From NCBI GenBank assembly GCA_946886975.1, contig CAMPJV010000191.1, positions 1-5,634 on the forward strand: a DNA stretch of 5,634 nucleotides, written 5' to 3'. The position numbers and the translations under genes were made by a program. Origin of the DNA: an uncultured Taibaiella sp. Lineage in GTDB: Bacteria; Bacteroidota; Bacteroidia; Chitinophagales; Chitinophagaceae. The notes under the pieces were generated by a model. The model was not told where the DNA came from. It saw only the letters and a list, made by a program, of their open reading frames with translations, and did not search any database. Of the stretch, positions 4,500-5,634 are shown piece by piece (positions within the stretch are counted from its first letter, which is position 1; each line of letters starts with the position of its first letter).

Positions 4500-5634
4500 C
4501 AATAAGTTTTCAGCTTATTTTTCCTATAAATCATGCCATAGATAAAGAGCAGAGCAAGCAATACGGGTGATAACTCCAGCAGCGGAAGTTCCTGTATCTT
4601 AAGGAGATGAAGTATAAAAGAGACGAGTATCAGGAGGATGGCGACAATAGCATACTTGTCCTTATTCCTTTTAGAGGCGAATGCGATAAGCGCATTGGTA
4701 GGTAGCGCCCAGAGCAAGTTGAAATTGTTCTGGCAACCCTGGTGATCAGTACCGAACCACATAATCAAAATGAGGCAGCCGATCAAGCCTGTGACCAGTA
4801 AAAACAGCGTACTCATGACCTTTCCTAAAGGATGAAGCGGCTTGAAGACAAGACCTGCAATCGTGAGTATTGAAAGCAAAGCCGTTAGCACAAACGCCCA
4901 GTTGATACCTGCAGAAGGAGCTGGTTTCTGGCTGAGGACTGTTACTGGCGGGGTGGCTACTTTCTGGCCCTTTACGGTAGCATTCCCTACTCCATCCCGA
5001 AGATAATCCGGAAGGAACATGATGTCCTCGTTGCTCATGATCTTATCAATTCTTGATCCGAGGAGAATGTTAATGCCGAGCCTGGTAAAATGGGTCCTGT
5101 AGAAGTACTCGTTGATAATATTCCTGAAGGTCATTTTGCTGTCATCAGGAATGGTCTTCCCGAACACGAGGTATTTGCCAAACGTCTTTGGAAATACATC
5201 TCTTATCCTTGTGGCGCAGTTATCATAGAAGAAGTCATATTTGTAGTACTTATTCTCCTCGGAAGCGTTCCACCTGAGGAAGTCATAAATATTTTCCTTT
5301 TTCTTTCCGTCGAGGATAAGCACCTGCTCCTGCACGCTTCGGCCTGCGGCTTCGTACTCCCTCAGAAACATGTAATATGGATAATAGGAGACATAGTACA
5401 GCAGCTTGCCCTGCATGAACTTAAGCTCGAAACCCTCGGCAAAGCCGTCGAAGGTGCCATAGTTATAGACGTTATCAGTTCCCTTCACGCTATCCATCAC
5501 GCGCAAGGCAGCATGCCCGAATAACTCCCAAACCTCCTCACCTACTCCACAGGTGATGAGGCTTATTCGTAAATGGCTGGTGTCGACAATTGGCTGGGTA
5601 CTGTCTGAAGTGGTCTGCGCATGAGACGCAAAGG
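4499..5634 (-). CDS. DUF4105 (Lnb N-terminal domain) membrane protein, partial at N-terminus
   Basis: The reading frame is open to the right edge of the window, so the start codon lies outside; 377 residues are visible, and only the beginning of a signal peptide seems to be missing. The first visible residues, FASHAQTT, look like a signal peptide end with cleavage before Gln. The soluble domain then follows: HLRISLITCG, a LFGHAALRV motif (His codon 5513-5515), YNYGTFDGF, and FFYDNCATRIRD (Cys codon 5216-5218). These match the Bacteroidota DUF4105/Lnb-N periplasmic family (PF13387), whose function is not well established. After a Pro-rich linker come about four hydrophobic segments (roughly 4844-4903, 4757-4819, 4601-4657 and 4529-4585), ending in the basic tail RKNKLKTY. 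The protein should sit in the inner membrane with its N-terminal domain in the periplasm. An in-frame TTG at 5506 falls inside the conserved domain and is not the start. The TGA at 4501-4499 overlaps the hydrolase ATG by one base. Confidence 0.88.
   Translation of the reverse strand, partial: FASHAQTTSDSTQPIVDTSHLRISLITCGVGEEVWELFGHAALRVMDSVKGTDNVYNYGTFDGFAEGFELKFMQGKLLYYVSYYPYYMFLREYEAAGRSVQEQVLILDGKKKENIYDFLRWNASEENKYYKYDFFYDNCATRIRDVFPKTFGKYLVFGKTIPDDSKMTFRNIINEYFYRTHFTRLGINILLGSRIDKIMSNEDIMFLPDYLRDGVGNATVKGQKVATPPVTVLSQKPAPSAGINWAFVLTALLSILTIAGLVFKPLHPLGKVMSTLFLLVTGLIGCLILIMWFGTDHQGCQNNFNLLWALPTNALIAFASKRNKDKYAIVAILLILVSFILHLLKIQELPLLELSPVLLALLFIYGMIYRKNKLKTY

Noticed and set aside
5504..5506. 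TTG at 5506 as the start of the DUF4105 gene
   Set aside because: The frame is open to the window edge, and the upstream residues contain conserved family sequence (ISLITCG, LFGHAA) and a probable signal peptide end.
5090..5524. A 144-codon plus-strand frame opposite the DUF4105 gene
   Set aside because: It is antisense to a conserved domain, and the translation has no family-like motifs.
1..5634. A defence, secondary-metabolite or mobile-element system
   Set aside because: No nuclease, transposase, integrase, toxin-antitoxin pair, biosynthetic enzyme set or terminal inverted repeats could be found; the genes are ordinary chromosomal types for this phylum.

Overview
The window looks like chromosomal DNA from a member of the Bacteroidota, most likely Chitinophagaceae or a close relative. 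The best evidence is the 641-residue secreted protein. It carries PKD-type repeats and ends in a 'gliding motility-associated' type B sorting domain, used by the type IX secretion system (T9SS), which is confined to this phylum. A DUF4105/Lnb-N membrane protein and the near absence of strong Shine-Dalgarno sites fit the same group. The placement below phylum level is inference.

All six recognisable genes lie on the minus strand, so transcription runs from high to low coordinates. In that order they are: a DUF4105 envelope protein (4499-5634, N-terminus cut by the window edge); an alpha/beta hydrolase (3690-4499); a large T9SS-exported PKD protein (1752-3677); a 333-bp gap; a YdfG-like short-chain dehydrogenase (645-1418); a hotdog acyl-CoA thioesterase (232-645); and the N-terminal 75 residues of a CinA-family protein (1-226, cut by the window edge). 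The first three genes form one tight block, with a 1-nt TGATG overlap and a 12-bp gap. The last three form a second block, with another 1-nt TGATG overlap and a 5-bp gap. The two blocks are probably separate transcription units or one unit with an internal promoter; the sequence does not decide.

The first block mixes envelope functions (a membrane-anchored periplasmic domain and a surface protein) with a soluble hydrolase. The second is small-molecule metabolism: oxidoreductase, CoA-thioester hydrolysis and nucleotide or pterin-like cofactor repair. No shared pathway can be shown for either block.

The one structure that ordinary gene content does not explain lies in the 333-bp gap. From 1550 to 1703 the DNA keeps an 11-bp period for 14 units, but the repeated word changes twice: first GATAGG-type, then AACTCC-type, then GAARGCATAGT-type units. 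I see no defence system, mobile element, CRISPR array or RNA gene.
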